From: Bog-473 sp963807775
GTDB lineage: Bacteria; Actinomycetota; Acidimicrobiia; Acidimicrobiales; RAAP-2
Direction: 5' to 3'
Assembly (NCBI GenBank): GCA_963807775.1
Contig: CAWECY010000017.1
Location: forward strand, 62,001-126,000
DNA length: 64,000 nt
Shown: positions 18,470-27,080 of the stretch, one piece after another
Layout: each line of letters begins with the position of its first letter
Position numbering within the stretch: the stretch's first letter is position 1
The notes under the pieces: generated by a model
What the model was told of the DNA's origin: nothing
Databases searched by the model: none
What the model saw: only the letters and a program-made list of their open reading frames with translations
Made by a program: the position numbers and the translations under genes

Positions 18470-20290
18470 GCCCCGCGCCGCGGGCCACGGGCGCGCCGCG
18501 GGCTACGGGCGCGCCGTTGCGCATCGCCGCGCTGGCCAAGCAGATCCCGCTGGCCGAGTCGTTCCAGCTCGAGGACGGGCGCCTGGTGCGGCGCGGCACG
18601 GAGGCCGAGATGAACGCCTACTGCCGGCGCGCCGTGGCCCAGGCCGTGATGCTGGCCGGGCAGACGGGTGGCACGTGCACCGTGGTCACCCTCGGCCCGC
18701 CGAGCGCCGACGACGTGCTGCGCGAGGCGATCGCCTGGGGCGCCGACGCCGGGCTGCACCTGTGCGACCCGGCCCTGGCCGGCTCGGACACCCTGGCCTC
18801 GGCGCGGGCGCTGGCGGCGGCCCTGCACCAGGCCGGCCCGTTCGACCTGGTGCTGGTGGGGCGCAACACCCTCGACGGCGAGACGGGCCAGGTCGGGCCC
18901 GAGCTGGCCGAGCTGCTCGGCCTGCCCTTCGCCTCGGGCGTGCGCCGCCTGGAGGACGCCGGGCCGTTCCTGCGCCTGGAGCTGGAAAACGACGACGGCA
19001 CCCAGGAGGTGGAGGTGGACCTCCCCGCCGTGTTGTCGGTGGCCGAGCGCCTGTGCGACCCGTGCAAGGTGGACCCCGACGGGCGGGCGGCGGTGGCGGC
19101 CGGGCGCATCGCCGTGGTCGGCGCCGCCGAGCTGGGACCCGGCCCCTGGGGCACCGACGGGAGCCCGACCGTGGTGGGCGAGACCCGGCCCATGGAGCAC
19201 GGCCGGGCCGGCCTCGTCCTCGACGGCCCGCTGGCCGGCCAGGTCGAGGCGGCGGTGCGCCAGCTCGTGCGGCGGGGCGCCCTCACCCCCTCGCCGAGCG
19301 CTGCTTCGACGCCACCACCCGACCGCGGGGAGCCGGCCGACGGCGCGGCGCACCAGGTGGTCGTGGTCGTCGTGGAGCCGGGCCGGCCCGAGCTGGCGGG
19401 AGAGCTGCTGGCCGCCGGGGCACGACTGGCGCGCCAGGTGGGAGCGGCGGTGCACGCCTGGGCCCCGGGTGGCGACCCGTCGGGCCACCTGGGCGGGGCC
19501 GGGGCCGACCTGGTGGTCGAGCTCACCGGCTCCACGGTGGCGGAGGACGTCGCCGCCGCCCTCACGGCCTACGTCGAGGAGGTCGCTCCGTGGGCCGTGC
19601 TGGCGCCGAGCACGGCGTTCGGCCGGGAGGTGGCCGGACGGCGCCGCGGCGGCGACGGGCTCGGGCCTGGTGGGCGACGCCGTGGAGCTGTCGGCGCGCC
19701 ACGGGGCCCTGGTCGCCGCCAAGCCGGCCTTCGCCGGGGCCCTGGTGGCCGACATCACCTGCCGCAGCACCACCCAGATGGCCACGGTCCGGCCCGGGGT
19801 GCTGCCCGCTCCGGGCGGCCCGGTGCCGCTCCCGGTGCCCTCGGAGCGCCGCCCGGTGACGGCGCGCGGCCGGGTGCGCGTGCGCGGCGAGCAGCGCAAC
19901 GACGACGTGGAGACGCTGGCCCGGGCCGACGTGGTCATCGGCGTCGGCGCCGCCGTGCGCCCCGACGAGTACGAGCGGCTGAGCCCGCTGGCGGCCGTGC
20001 TCGGGGCCGAGCTGGCCGCCACCCGCAAGGTGACCGACAAGGCCTGGGCGCCGCGGGCCCGCCAGGTCGGCCTCACGGGACGCTCGATCGCGCCCCGGCT
20101 CTACGTGGCCGTCGGGCTCAGCGGGAAGTTCAACCACATGGTGGGCGTGCGGGCGGCCGGGACCGTCCTGGCCGTCAACTCGGACGGCGACGCGCCCGTG
20201 TTCGACCACTGCGACATCGGGATCGTGGGCGACTGGCTCGAGGCCGTCCCGCTCCTGGCCGAGGCGCTGCGCCGCGTCGTCGTCAGCTGA
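18466..20290 (+). CDS. Fused electron-transfer flavoprotein beta-alpha, one frame change
   Basis: About 607 codons from GTG 18466, which overlaps the MFS stop in a GTGA. Residues 1 to about 260 are ETF beta/FixA-like (IAALAKQIPLAESFQL, LVLVGRNTLDGETGQVGPELAELL). A Pro/Ser linker follows (SPSAASTPPPDRG). Then comes ETF alpha/FixB (LAPSTAFGREVAG, ELSARHGALVAAKPAFAGAL, MATVRPGV, and the FAD site VGLTGRSIAPRLYVAVGLSG with SDGDAPVFDHCDIGIVGD). The frame changes by one base at about 19640 in GC-rich sequence. ETFs carry electrons from acyl-CoA or amine dehydrogenases to the quinone pool; normally beta and alpha are separate. It ends 8 bp into the convergent B12-subunit gene. Confidence 0.82.
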
Positions 20291-20687
20291 GGCTGCCGGC
20301 GGCCGCCCGCACGCTGGCCACCACGTCCTCGTTGGAGGCACCGGGTCCCAGCACGGCGGCCACGCCACCCTGCAGGAGCACCGCGACGTCATCGGGCGGC
20401 ACGATGCCCCCGACCACGACCGGCGTCTCGAGGCCGGCGTCGCGCAGGGCCCCGACGACGGCGGGGGCCAAGGTCAGGTGGGCCCCGTTGTGCATGGAGA
20501 CGCCGACGACGTCGACGTCCTCCTGCACCGTCATGGCGGCGATGCTCTCGGGCGACTGGCGCAGGCCGGCATAGACGACCTCACATCCGGCGTCGCGCAG
20601 GATGCGGGCCACCACGCGCAACCCGCGGTCGTGGCCGTCCAGGCCGACCTTGGCCATCAGGACGCGCAACGGACGCTCCGTCGCCAT
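20283..20687 (-). CDS. Stand-alone B12-binding subunit of a methylmalonyl-CoA mutase-type enzyme
   Basis: 134 residues forming just the cobalamin-binding Rossmann domain of acyl-CoA mutases. The base-off/His-on motif D-x-H-x-x-G is intact (KVGLDGHDRGLRV near residue 17), followed by SMHNGAHL and the GG loop (VVVGGIVPPDD). Such small subunits pair with a separate catalytic subunit in isobutyryl-CoA, 2-hydroxyisobutyryl-CoA or ethylmalonyl-CoA mutases. No catalytic subunit or meaB chaperone lies in this window. The start is ATG 20685-20687. Confidence 0.9.
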   Translation of the reverse strand: MATERPLRVLMAKVGLDGHDRGLRVVARILRDAGCEVVYAGLRQSPESIAAMTVQEDVDVVGVSMHNGAHLTLAPAVVGALRDAGLETPVVVGGIVPPDDVAVLLQGGVAAVLGPGASNEDVVASVRAAAGSLS

Positions 20688-20779
20688 GGCTCAGGCGCCG
20701 GCGCACCCGGTGGGGACGGACAGAGGGCCCACGGCACGCATCGCGGCCACAGTACCCCCGGGCCGGCGCGCTCCCGTCC

Positions 20780-23530
20780 TCAGCCGGCGATGGCCTCCCC
20801 GCCGCGCACGACGCGCAGCTCAGGCGGGCCGGTCGCGACCTTGGCCGGGTTGAGGTTGGCCGCCAGCAGCCGCTCGAAGGCGCTGGCCGACACGGGGCGG
20901 GCGAAGAAGAAGCCCTGGGCGATGTCGCACCCGAGGTTCCGGATCTCCTCGAGCTGGGCCTGGGTCTCGACCCCCTCCACCACCGTCGTCGACCCGATGG
21001 CCTGGGAGAGAGCGACGACGGCCGAGACGATGGCCGACTTCACCGGGTCCTGGTCGATGTCCCGGATGAAGCTCTGGTCGATCTTCACCTCGTCGATGGG
21101 GAAGCGGGCCAGATAGCCGAGGGAGGAGTGGCCGGTGCCGAAGTCGTCGATGGCCAGCCGCACCCCGAGGGTGTGCAGCCTGGCGAGGATCGCGGTGGTC
21201 ACGTCGACGTCGTCCATGGCCAGGCTCTCGGTGATCTCGAGGCACAGCTTGGAGGGCTCGATGCCGGTGGAGCGCAGCACGCTGGCGATGTCGTCGGCCA
21301 GGCTCACCTGCTGGAACTGGCGGGCCGACAGGTTGACGCCCATCTGGAGCGCGATCTCGAACTTGTCCTGCCAGGCCTTGGCCTGCCGGCACGCCTGCTC
21401 CAAGACCGTGCGGCCGATCTCGAGGATGGTGCCGTTGTCCTCCGCCAGCTGGATGAACTGGCCGGGGAACAGCATCCCGTGGTCCGGGTGGTTCCAGCGC
21501 ACCAGCGCCTCGGCACCCAGGATCCGCCGGTCGGACAAGGAGACCAGCGGCTGGTAGTGCAGCTCCACCTCGCCCCGGTCGACCACGTGGTGCAGCGCCG
21601 TGTCGAGGTCGAGCCGGCCGACCGACCGGCCGCCCATGCGGTCGAAGTCGAACAGGGCGAACTGGCCGCCGCGGCCGCGGTCCTTGGCCCGGTACATGGC
21701 CACGTCGGCATCGTGGAGGAGGTCGTCGCGCGACTTGCCGTACTCGCTGAGGGCCACGCCGACGCTCATGGAGGCGACGACCTCGTGGCCGGCACTGAGG
21801 ACGACCGGGTCGTGCAGCGCATCGATCACGGAGTTGGCCACCTCGATGGCGTCGTCGGGCGAGGCCACGCCCTCGAGCAAGATGACGAACTCGTCGCCGC
21901 CGAAGCGTGACAGGGTGTCCCCCGGCCGCACGGCCCGGCGCAGGCGCTCGCCGATGACCCGGAGGAGCTCGTCACCGACCTGGTGACCCAGGTTGTCGTT
22001 GACGACCTTGAAGCGGTCGATGTCGGCGAACAGGACGGCCACCTGGCTCCCGGTGCGGTCGGCCTGCAGGAGCGCGTGGTCCAGGTGGTCGAGCAGCAGG
22101 CGCCGGTTGGCCAGCCCGGTCAACGCATCCTGGAAGGCGTGGCGCGCCAGCTGCTCCTCGAACGCCTTGCGCTCGGAGGTGTCGCGGAACACGATCACGG
22201 CCCCCGAGGGTGACGAGTCGCCCACGACCGGGGAGGCGGTCATGGTCACCGGGAAGTGCGAGCCGTCGGGGCGGTCGAAGCGGGTGTCGTAGCTGGTGAT
22301 GTTCCGGCGCAGGGCGATGGCGCGCATGGCGGGGTCGAGCAGGAATCGGGGCGTCTCGTTGGCGGGCAGGACGGGCCCGTCGCCGTCTCCGGCCCCGATG
22401 GTGTACCAGCCGAGCATGCTGGCGCCGGCCGGGTTCATGAACGTGATCTCGCCGGCCTCGCTGATGGCGCAGACTCCCTCACCGAGGCTGCTGGTGATGA
22501 CCGACAGCTTGTCCTTCTGCTGCTGCACCTCGTCGAGCAGATTGGTCTTCTCCAACGCGATGGAGCCGACGGCGGCCAGCGCCTCGATCAGGGTCTGGTC
22601 GGCGTCGTCGAAAGGCTCGGTGCGGCTGCGGCCCGACACGCCCAGCCACAGCTCCTGGTCGCCCACCTCGAAGGAGGTGATCAGGTCGTCGCCCTCGGGC
22701 CGCTCCGGCGTGAGTGTCGCCTCGGGGGAGCGCAGCAGCAAGCTGGCCGCGTGCAGCACGGCCGCTCTGGTCTCGTCGTTGTCCTGGGCCCGGTTGACGT
22801 CGAGCGTGGCCTCGAACAGGCCGCGCAGGCGGGCCCGGTCGTGCAGGGCGTAGAAGTGCCCCGCCCCGACGACGCGCAGGATGACGAGCGGAAGCACGGC
22901 CAGCGGCAGGTAGCGCGGCTCGTGCGCCAGGAGCAAGGCCGTCGGGATGGCGATGGCGACGCTGCCGCAGATGACCAGGAGCTTGCCGCTGATGCCCCCG
23001 ACGACCGTCCGGCGCCAGGGCGTGCCCAGCGTGGACATGATCGTCACCATGGCTCCGGTGTTCACGACGTAGTAGCAGACGACGCCGGCCAATGCGGCTC
23101 CGACCTTGGCGTAGCCGAGTGACGTGGTCTGCCCGTGCAGCACCCCGAAGACCACGGCCGCCACCGCCGCCGAGGTCACCACCTGGCCCACGTTGAAGAG
23201 GGACTTGGCGAAGGGCCTCCGCCGGATGGCCTGGGCCAGCACCGAGACGGCGGCGAAGACAAGCACGGTGATGTCGCCGGGCACCAGCAGGATGAGGAGC
23301 ACGAAGCACGCCTCGTCGAGCACGAACGCGTCCGACTCGTTGTCGATGTAGAGCATGATCGGCCAGACCCAGCTGGCCGCCATGAGCCCGCCGAACACGA
23401 CGGCCAGGACGATGTCGGTCCCCCCGGGCCAACCGGCGTGGATCGCGCTGGACAGCGAGATGGCGATGGCCGCCGCGCCGGCGGCCGCCCACAGAAAGAT
23501 GACCAACCAGGAGGACCTGGGGAGGTTCAC
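20780..23530 (-). CDS. Membrane-anchored PAS-GGDEF-EAL c-di-GMP signalling protein
   Basis: 916 residues. The N-terminal 230 or so hold about eight hydrophobic helices of a MASE-like sensor. A GAF-like stretch follows (SIALEKTNLLDEVQQQKDKL), then a PAS domain with a PAC-like end (GAVIVFRDTSERKAFEEQL). The cyclase motif is intact (LSRFGGDEFVILLEG near residue 545), as is the phosphodiesterase domain (GAEALVRWNHPDHG near 673, then LAIDDFGTGHSSLGYL). Both activities, making and hydrolysing cyclic di-GMP, are therefore possible. It starts at ATG 23528-23530, only 40 bp after the end of the subtilase gene on the same strand, so the two may be one transcript. Confidence 0.93.
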   Translation of the reverse strand: MNLPRSSWLVIFLWAAAGAAAIAISLSSAIHAGWPGGTDIVLAVVFGGLMAASWVWPIMLYIDNESDAFVLDEACFVLLILLVPGDITVLVFAAVSVLAQAIRRRPFAKSLFNVGQVVTSAAVAAVVFGVLHGQTTSLGYAKVGAALAGVVCYYVVNTGAMVTIMSTLGTPWRRTVVGGISGKLLVICGSVAIAIPTALLLAHEPRYLPLAVLPLVILRVVGAGHFYALHDRARLRGLFEATLDVNRAQDNDETRAAVLHAASLLLRSPEATLTPERPEGDDLITSFEVGDQELWLGVSGRSRTEPFDDADQTLIEALAAVGSIALEKTNLLDEVQQQKDKLSVITSSLGEGVCAISEAGEITFMNPAGASMLGWYTIGAGDGDGPVLPANETPRFLLDPAMRAIALRRNITSYDTRFDRPDGSHFPVTMTASPVVGDSSPSGAVIVFRDTSERKAFEEQLARHAFQDALTGLANRRLLLDHLDHALLQADRTGSQVAVLFADIDRFKVVNDNLGHQVGDELLRVIGERLRRAVRPGDTLSRFGGDEFVILLEGVASPDDAIEVANSVIDALHDPVVLSAGHEVVASMSVGVALSEYGKSRDDLLHDADVAMYRAKDRGRGGQFALFDFDRMGGRSVGRLDLDTALHHVVDRGEVELHYQPLVSLSDRRILGAEALVRWNHPDHGMLFPGQFIQLAEDNGTILEIGRTVLEQACRQAKAWQDKFEIALQMGVNLSARQFQQVSLADDIASVLRSTGIEPSKLCLEITESLAMDDVDVTTAILARLHTLGVRLAIDDFGTGHSSLGYLARFPIDEVKIDQSFIRDIDQDPVKSAIVSAVVALSQAIGSTTVVEGVETQAQLEEIRNLGCDIAQGFFFARPVSASAFERLLAANLNPAKVATGPPELRVVRGGEAIAG

Positions 23531-23570
23531 GGCCTATCTCTCCTCTGCTGTGCCCATGATGTCGAGTCGA

Positions 23571-25207
23571 TCAATTCCACGTCGACCCGTTCCAGGTGGA
23601 TCCGTTCCACGTCGAGCCGTTCCACGTCGACCCGTTCCAGGTCGACCCGTTCCAGGTCGACCCGTTCCACGTCGAGCCGTTCCAGGTGGAGCCGTTCCAG
23701 GTGGAGCCGTTCCAGGTCGAGCCGTTCCAGGTCGAGCCGTTCCAGGTCGAGCCGTTCCAGGTCGAGCCGTTCCAGGTCGAGCCGGTCCAATTGGCCGGGT
23801 TCCACGTGGAGGCCAGCCCGGACAGGGCCAGGGAGACGTTGGAGCCGACTGCGGCGGCCTGCGTCGCCGGGGACTGGTTGAGGGTCATCGGCACCGAGGC
23901 GTCGGCTGTGGCGACGTCGAGGATGCCGTGCCCGTCGACGAACGGGTTGCCCACCGGGCCGGGCAGCGTCGTCCCGAGCAGCGTGCCCTTGACGGTGTTC
24001 GGCGCGTAGCCGGGGTGGTCCGAGAGGAGCAGGGCGACCGCCCCGGCGGTGATGGCGGAGCTGAACGACGTGCCCGAGCCGACGAAGTTGCCGCTGCCGA
24101 TACGGGCCGACGGGTTCTCGGTGTCGATGGTCGAGCCGGGGTCGCGCAGGCTGACGACCGAGCGCCCGGACGTCACCAGGTCGGGCTTGAACCAGCCGTC
24201 GGGGGTGGTCGGGCCGATGCTGCTGAACGTCGTCATGACGTCGTCGGCCGGGTTGGTCTGGCCCAGGTCGTCGACGGCGCCGGCCGTGATGACCATCGGG
24301 TCGTCTCCGGGCGACAGGATGGTGCCGTTGTCCGGGCCGTCGTTGCCGGCCGAAACGGTGACGACGATGCCGGACTCCCAGGCCTGCCTCGACCGCGTGG
24401 TCGAGCGGATTGAGCACGGTCGACTCGGTCGGCACGGAGCCCAGCGACATGTTGAGGACCCGGATGTTGTCCACCGCCTCGTGCGCGATGGTCCAGCCGA
24501 CGCCCTCGATGATGGTGGCCAGGTCGGTCTCGCCGCTGGCGCCCGCCACCTTGACCGACACCAGGCCGGCGCCCGGGCGCCTCACCCGTGTACTGGCCGC
24601 CCGAGGACGCGCCGTCGCCGGCGATGAGGCCGGCCACGAAGGTGCCGTGCCCGTACTGGTCATCCCACGGGTTGTTGCCACCGGACAGGTCGACGCCGTC
24701 GACCAGGCGGCCGGCGAAGTCGGGCAGCGGGGTGATGCCGGTGTCGAGCACGGCGACGTTGACGCCCGAGCCCGTGTCGCCCTGCGCCCACAGCTTGGTG
24801 GCGCCACTCTGCTCGGGGAAGACGGCGGCCGGAGCGCGTCCCGAAGCACCGCTCGACCCCTGGACGTCCACCGTGACGTCGGGTGTGACCACGAGGCCGG
24901 GGATGGACTGGAGCATCCCGACCTGCGCCGAGTCGAGCTCGGTCGCGACGGCGTTGATGAAGGAAAGGTTGGTGATGACCGGGGCACCGACCTGAGCGAC
25001 GTCGCTGAGGAGGGCGGGCATGACGCCGCCCGGTTCGGAGACGATGTACTCGGAGGTACTACTCCCGGAAATGGGGCCGGCTTCCGCAGGAGCCGGAATG
25101 GCCAGAGCCGCTGCACTCAGCGCGGCGACGCCCGACAGCGCTGCAGTACCCCACCGGACACCCCGCCGACTGTGCGAAAGACGGGTCCTCCGACCCAAAA
25201 TCGCCAT
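23571..25207 (-). pseudogene. Secreted S8 subtilisin-like protease with (GSTWN)14 tail, two frame changes
   Basis: Reads as one protein across three frames. A signal peptide (TAALSGVAALSAAALAIPAPAEA) is followed by the catalytic Asp (VAVLDTGITP, D155) and His (YGHGTFVAGLIAG, H187). The frame changes at about 24575 (extra G in CCCGGG) and again at about 24385. The third segment has the catalytic Ser (GSGTSFSSAITAGAVALL, near residue 380). The triad is complete if the shifts are ignored. The C-terminus is an Ig-like stub followed by 14 exact GSTWN units and a stop. I mark it disrupted because two shifts are needed; homopolymer error is an equal possibility. The GGDEF-EAL gene follows 40 bp downstream. 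Confidence 0.8.
23572..23785 (-). repeat. 15-bp tandem repeat encoding (GSTWN)14
   Basis: Fourteen 15-bp units differing only at synonymous third positions (GGCTCGACCTGGAAC and variants), so the peptide unit GSTWN is conserved while the DNA varies. Selection on the peptide is therefore likely. Each internal unit contains N-G-S, a potential N-glycosylation sequon, and one Trp. Confidence 0.92.
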
Positions 25208-25679
25208 CCGTGGCCCCCTCCCCCAACCAAGCGCCGTCAGGTGGAAGGTAACACCAACACCTCATTGGATCAACGCCCGTTGGCCCCTCCCATAGGCCAT
25301 TCGGCCCTATTTGCTCCCGAGGTACTCCCCGCCGGCCACTCTGACCAGGTCCATCGGAGAACGGTCGCTGTCAGGTTGCAGTGTGGTTGGAATTTGCGCC
25401 GGACCACGCCCGGGCCCTCGAAGCCGGGGTTCCGACCGGGCCGCCCCCGCCCAACAAACGCCCAATTCGCGAGCGGCCCACAGCCCCTCCGTCGTCCGTT
25501 CAGGCGAGCCGAGAGCCGTTGCTCGCCGCCCCCGGCCCACCGCAATTGCACAGCTGGCGTGGGACTATCCGGGCTCTTCGACAACGGAGCGTCAACTCGG
25601 CCCCGCCACACCCGCTCCGCGCTGCGGTCGCCCGGCCCCACCGAACGCCGTACTCCGCGACACCACGGCCGGAACCGGT
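25208..25679. other. 472-bp gap: subtilase upstream region, no gene seen
   Basis: Lies between the subtilase start and the end of the DedA gene. Several GC-driven open frames cross it but none has a recognisable product or ribosome site. A short inverted repeat, GGGCC-GAAT-GGCCT-like, occurs near 25286-25300. I could not match it to a known riboswitch. Confidence 0.4.
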
Positions 25680-26363
25680 TCAGGCTCGGGGACCGCGGGC
25701 GGGATCGGTACTCTGACGGCGGTACTCCCGCCAGCGGTACAGGAGACCGGCGACGACGGCGATCACGAACAGCGCGGCCAGGACGTAGCCCGCATTGCTG
25801 AAGGCCTTGAGCACGTGCTCGTAGCTGCCGCCCAGGCTGTAACCCAGCGACGCCAGCGCGGTGACCCAGATGGCGGACCCGATGAATGTGAAGAGCATGA
25901 ACTTGCCGAGCGCCATCTCCCCCAGCCCGGAGGCGAACGACACGAAGGACCGCAGCAAGGGGATGAAGCGGCCGAAGAGGGCGACGGGCTCGCCCCGCTT
26001 GGCGAACCAGGCCTCGGCCCGGTCCAGGTCCCTGTGGGTCAACAGCACGTACTTCCCGACCTTGTCGACCAGCGGCCGGCCTCCGTATTTGCCGATGGAG
26101 TAGCCGGCCAGGTCACCCAGCAGCTCCCCGACCAGGGCCACGACGATCACGACCGCCAGGTTGAGCGGGTGGTTGTCCACCTGCCCACTGGCCAGGACGC
26201 CGCCGTAGATGACGGCCACCTCGGCACCGACGGGCAACCCCATGGCCGAGATGAAGCTCAGGACGAAGATCCCGACGTAGCCCCACTGCTCGAGGAAGTG
26301 CTCGAAGCTCGCACCGAGCAGGGCGAAGTGTCCCCATTCCTGAAGAAGTTGCTCCACGTCCAC
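25680..26363 (-). CDS. DedA-family membrane protein
   Basis: 227 residues with the DedA/SNARE-associated (VTT) domain. Recognisable: the acidic helix region GLPVGAEVAVIYGG, the GELLGDLAGYSIGKYGG stretch, the basic motif LFGRFIPLLRSFVSFASGLGEM with its conserved Arg residues, and two C-terminal helices. DedA proteins act in the cytoplasmic membrane as proton-linked undecaprenyl-phosphate or lipid scramblase-type transporters and influence envelope integrity. The start is ATG 26361-26363. It is divergent from the small-gene pair, with 196 bp between. Confidence 0.92.
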   Translation of the reverse strand: MDVEQLLQEWGHFALLGASFEHFLEQWGYVGIFVLSFISAMGLPVGAEVAVIYGGVLASGQVDNHPLNLAVVIVVALVGELLGDLAGYSIGKYGGRPLVDKVGKYVLLTHRDLDRAEAWFAKRGEPVALFGRFIPLLRSFVSFASGLGEMALGKFMLFTFIGSAIWVTALASLGYSLGGSYEHVLKAFSNAGYVLAALFVIAVVAGLLYRWREYRRQSTDPARGPRA

Positions 26364-26559
26364 CTAGCTTCCGGGTCGCGGCGGCTACCGGGTGCCGCCG
26401 TGTGCAGGCGGTCATCTTTGGCGAGTCGGCACCCCGGCGCAATTCACCAGGCACCAGGGAGCGACAGGCTGCGGAGCAGGGAGAATGCTCGCCGGCGGAT
26501 CCGGCACAGACCGCTACGAGGTGCCGTAGCCTGAGCGGAATCCGGATGAGGGAGACGGG

Positions 26560-26835
26560 GTGCTCTTCATCGAATACGACGTGGATCCCGACGGCGTGAT
26601 CGAGCTGGTGGCGCTGGTGAACGCGGTGGAGGAGCAGGGTCGGGACGAGGACGGCGCGGCCTGGATGGCCTGGCGCCGCTCCGACGAGTTCGAGGACGGC
26701 GGCCTGGGCTGCGTCGGCGTAATGCCGTCCGAACTGGCGCTGATGGAGTCGACCGAGGATCCAGAAGAGCTCCGCTCCCTCGTCGAACGCATCGTCCTGG
26801 CGGACCGGGCGACCAAGGAGGAGATCCCCCAGTGA
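26560..26835 (+). CDS. Small acidic protein of unknown function
   Basis: 91 residues, strongly acidic (LFIEYDVDPDGVIELVALVNAVEEQGRDEDG), probably alpha-beta in fold. It starts at GTG 26560 with GGGAG nearby. Its stop overlaps the next start in a GTGA. I recognise no family. The pairing of an acidic protein with a basic one could be a binding pair, but nothing in the sequence proves a toxin-antitoxin system. Confidence 0.65.
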   Translation: MLFIEYDVDPDGVIELVALVNAVEEQGRDEDGAAWMAWRRSDEFEDGGLGCVGVMPSELALMESTEDPEELRSLVERIVLADRATKEEIPQ

Positions 26836-27047
26836 GCACGACCCGGTCGCAGCTGTACCGCTTCGCCCGCGATCTCGGGAACATCGAGGCCGTGGAGCAC
26901 GGCTACGAACGGGGCGGGCTCTCCGGTGCCGCCGGCGGCGGCGCCAAGCGCCAGGCACGGCGGGTCATCTATCGAGAGGGCAACCGCCAGATCAACCATT
27001 TCGTCCGCGCCCTCGGGCTGGGGCCGGCGCCTCGGCGACGCCACTGA
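26832..27047 (+). CDS. Small basic protein coupled to the upstream gene
   Basis: 71 residues, rich in Arg (TTRSQLYRFARDLGNIEAVEHG ... KRQARRVIYREGNRQINHFV). Its shape recalls short actinobacterial proteins of the form 'xxYRxARxxGDxxAxxxG...RRxxY.xxN...R'. They have no known function. It starts at GTG 26832, overlapping the acidic gene by 4 bases, so the two are translated together. Confidence 0.65.
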   Translation: MSTTRSQLYRFARDLGNIEAVEHGYERGGLSGAAGGGAKRQARRVIYREGNRQINHFVRALGLGPAPRRRH

Positions 27048-27080
27048 GCGGACGGCAGCGCGTGGCCGGCGCGCGGGGAA

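Noticed and set aside
16714..20574. A single 1286-codon reading frame joining the MFS permease and the ETF region
   Set aside because: Past about 18241 the frame loses the permease pattern, and the ETF half is lost again past about 19640. Family patterns continue in other frames, so the long frame is an artefact of a one-base change.
23596..24009. Plus-strand repeat peptides across the GSTWN region
   Set aside because: They mirror the 15-bp repeat on the coding strand; only the minus-strand subtilase frame joins to a recognisable domain.
25208..25679. Possible riboswitch upstream of the subtilase
   Set aside because: I compared it by memory with the c-di-GMP (GEMM) and c-di-AMP consensus elements and saw no matching core. 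A covariance search would settle it.
26560..27047. Toxin-antitoxin call for the small gene pair
   Set aside because: Overlap and opposite charge alone are not evidence; no toxin fold or antitoxin DNA-binding motif is visible.
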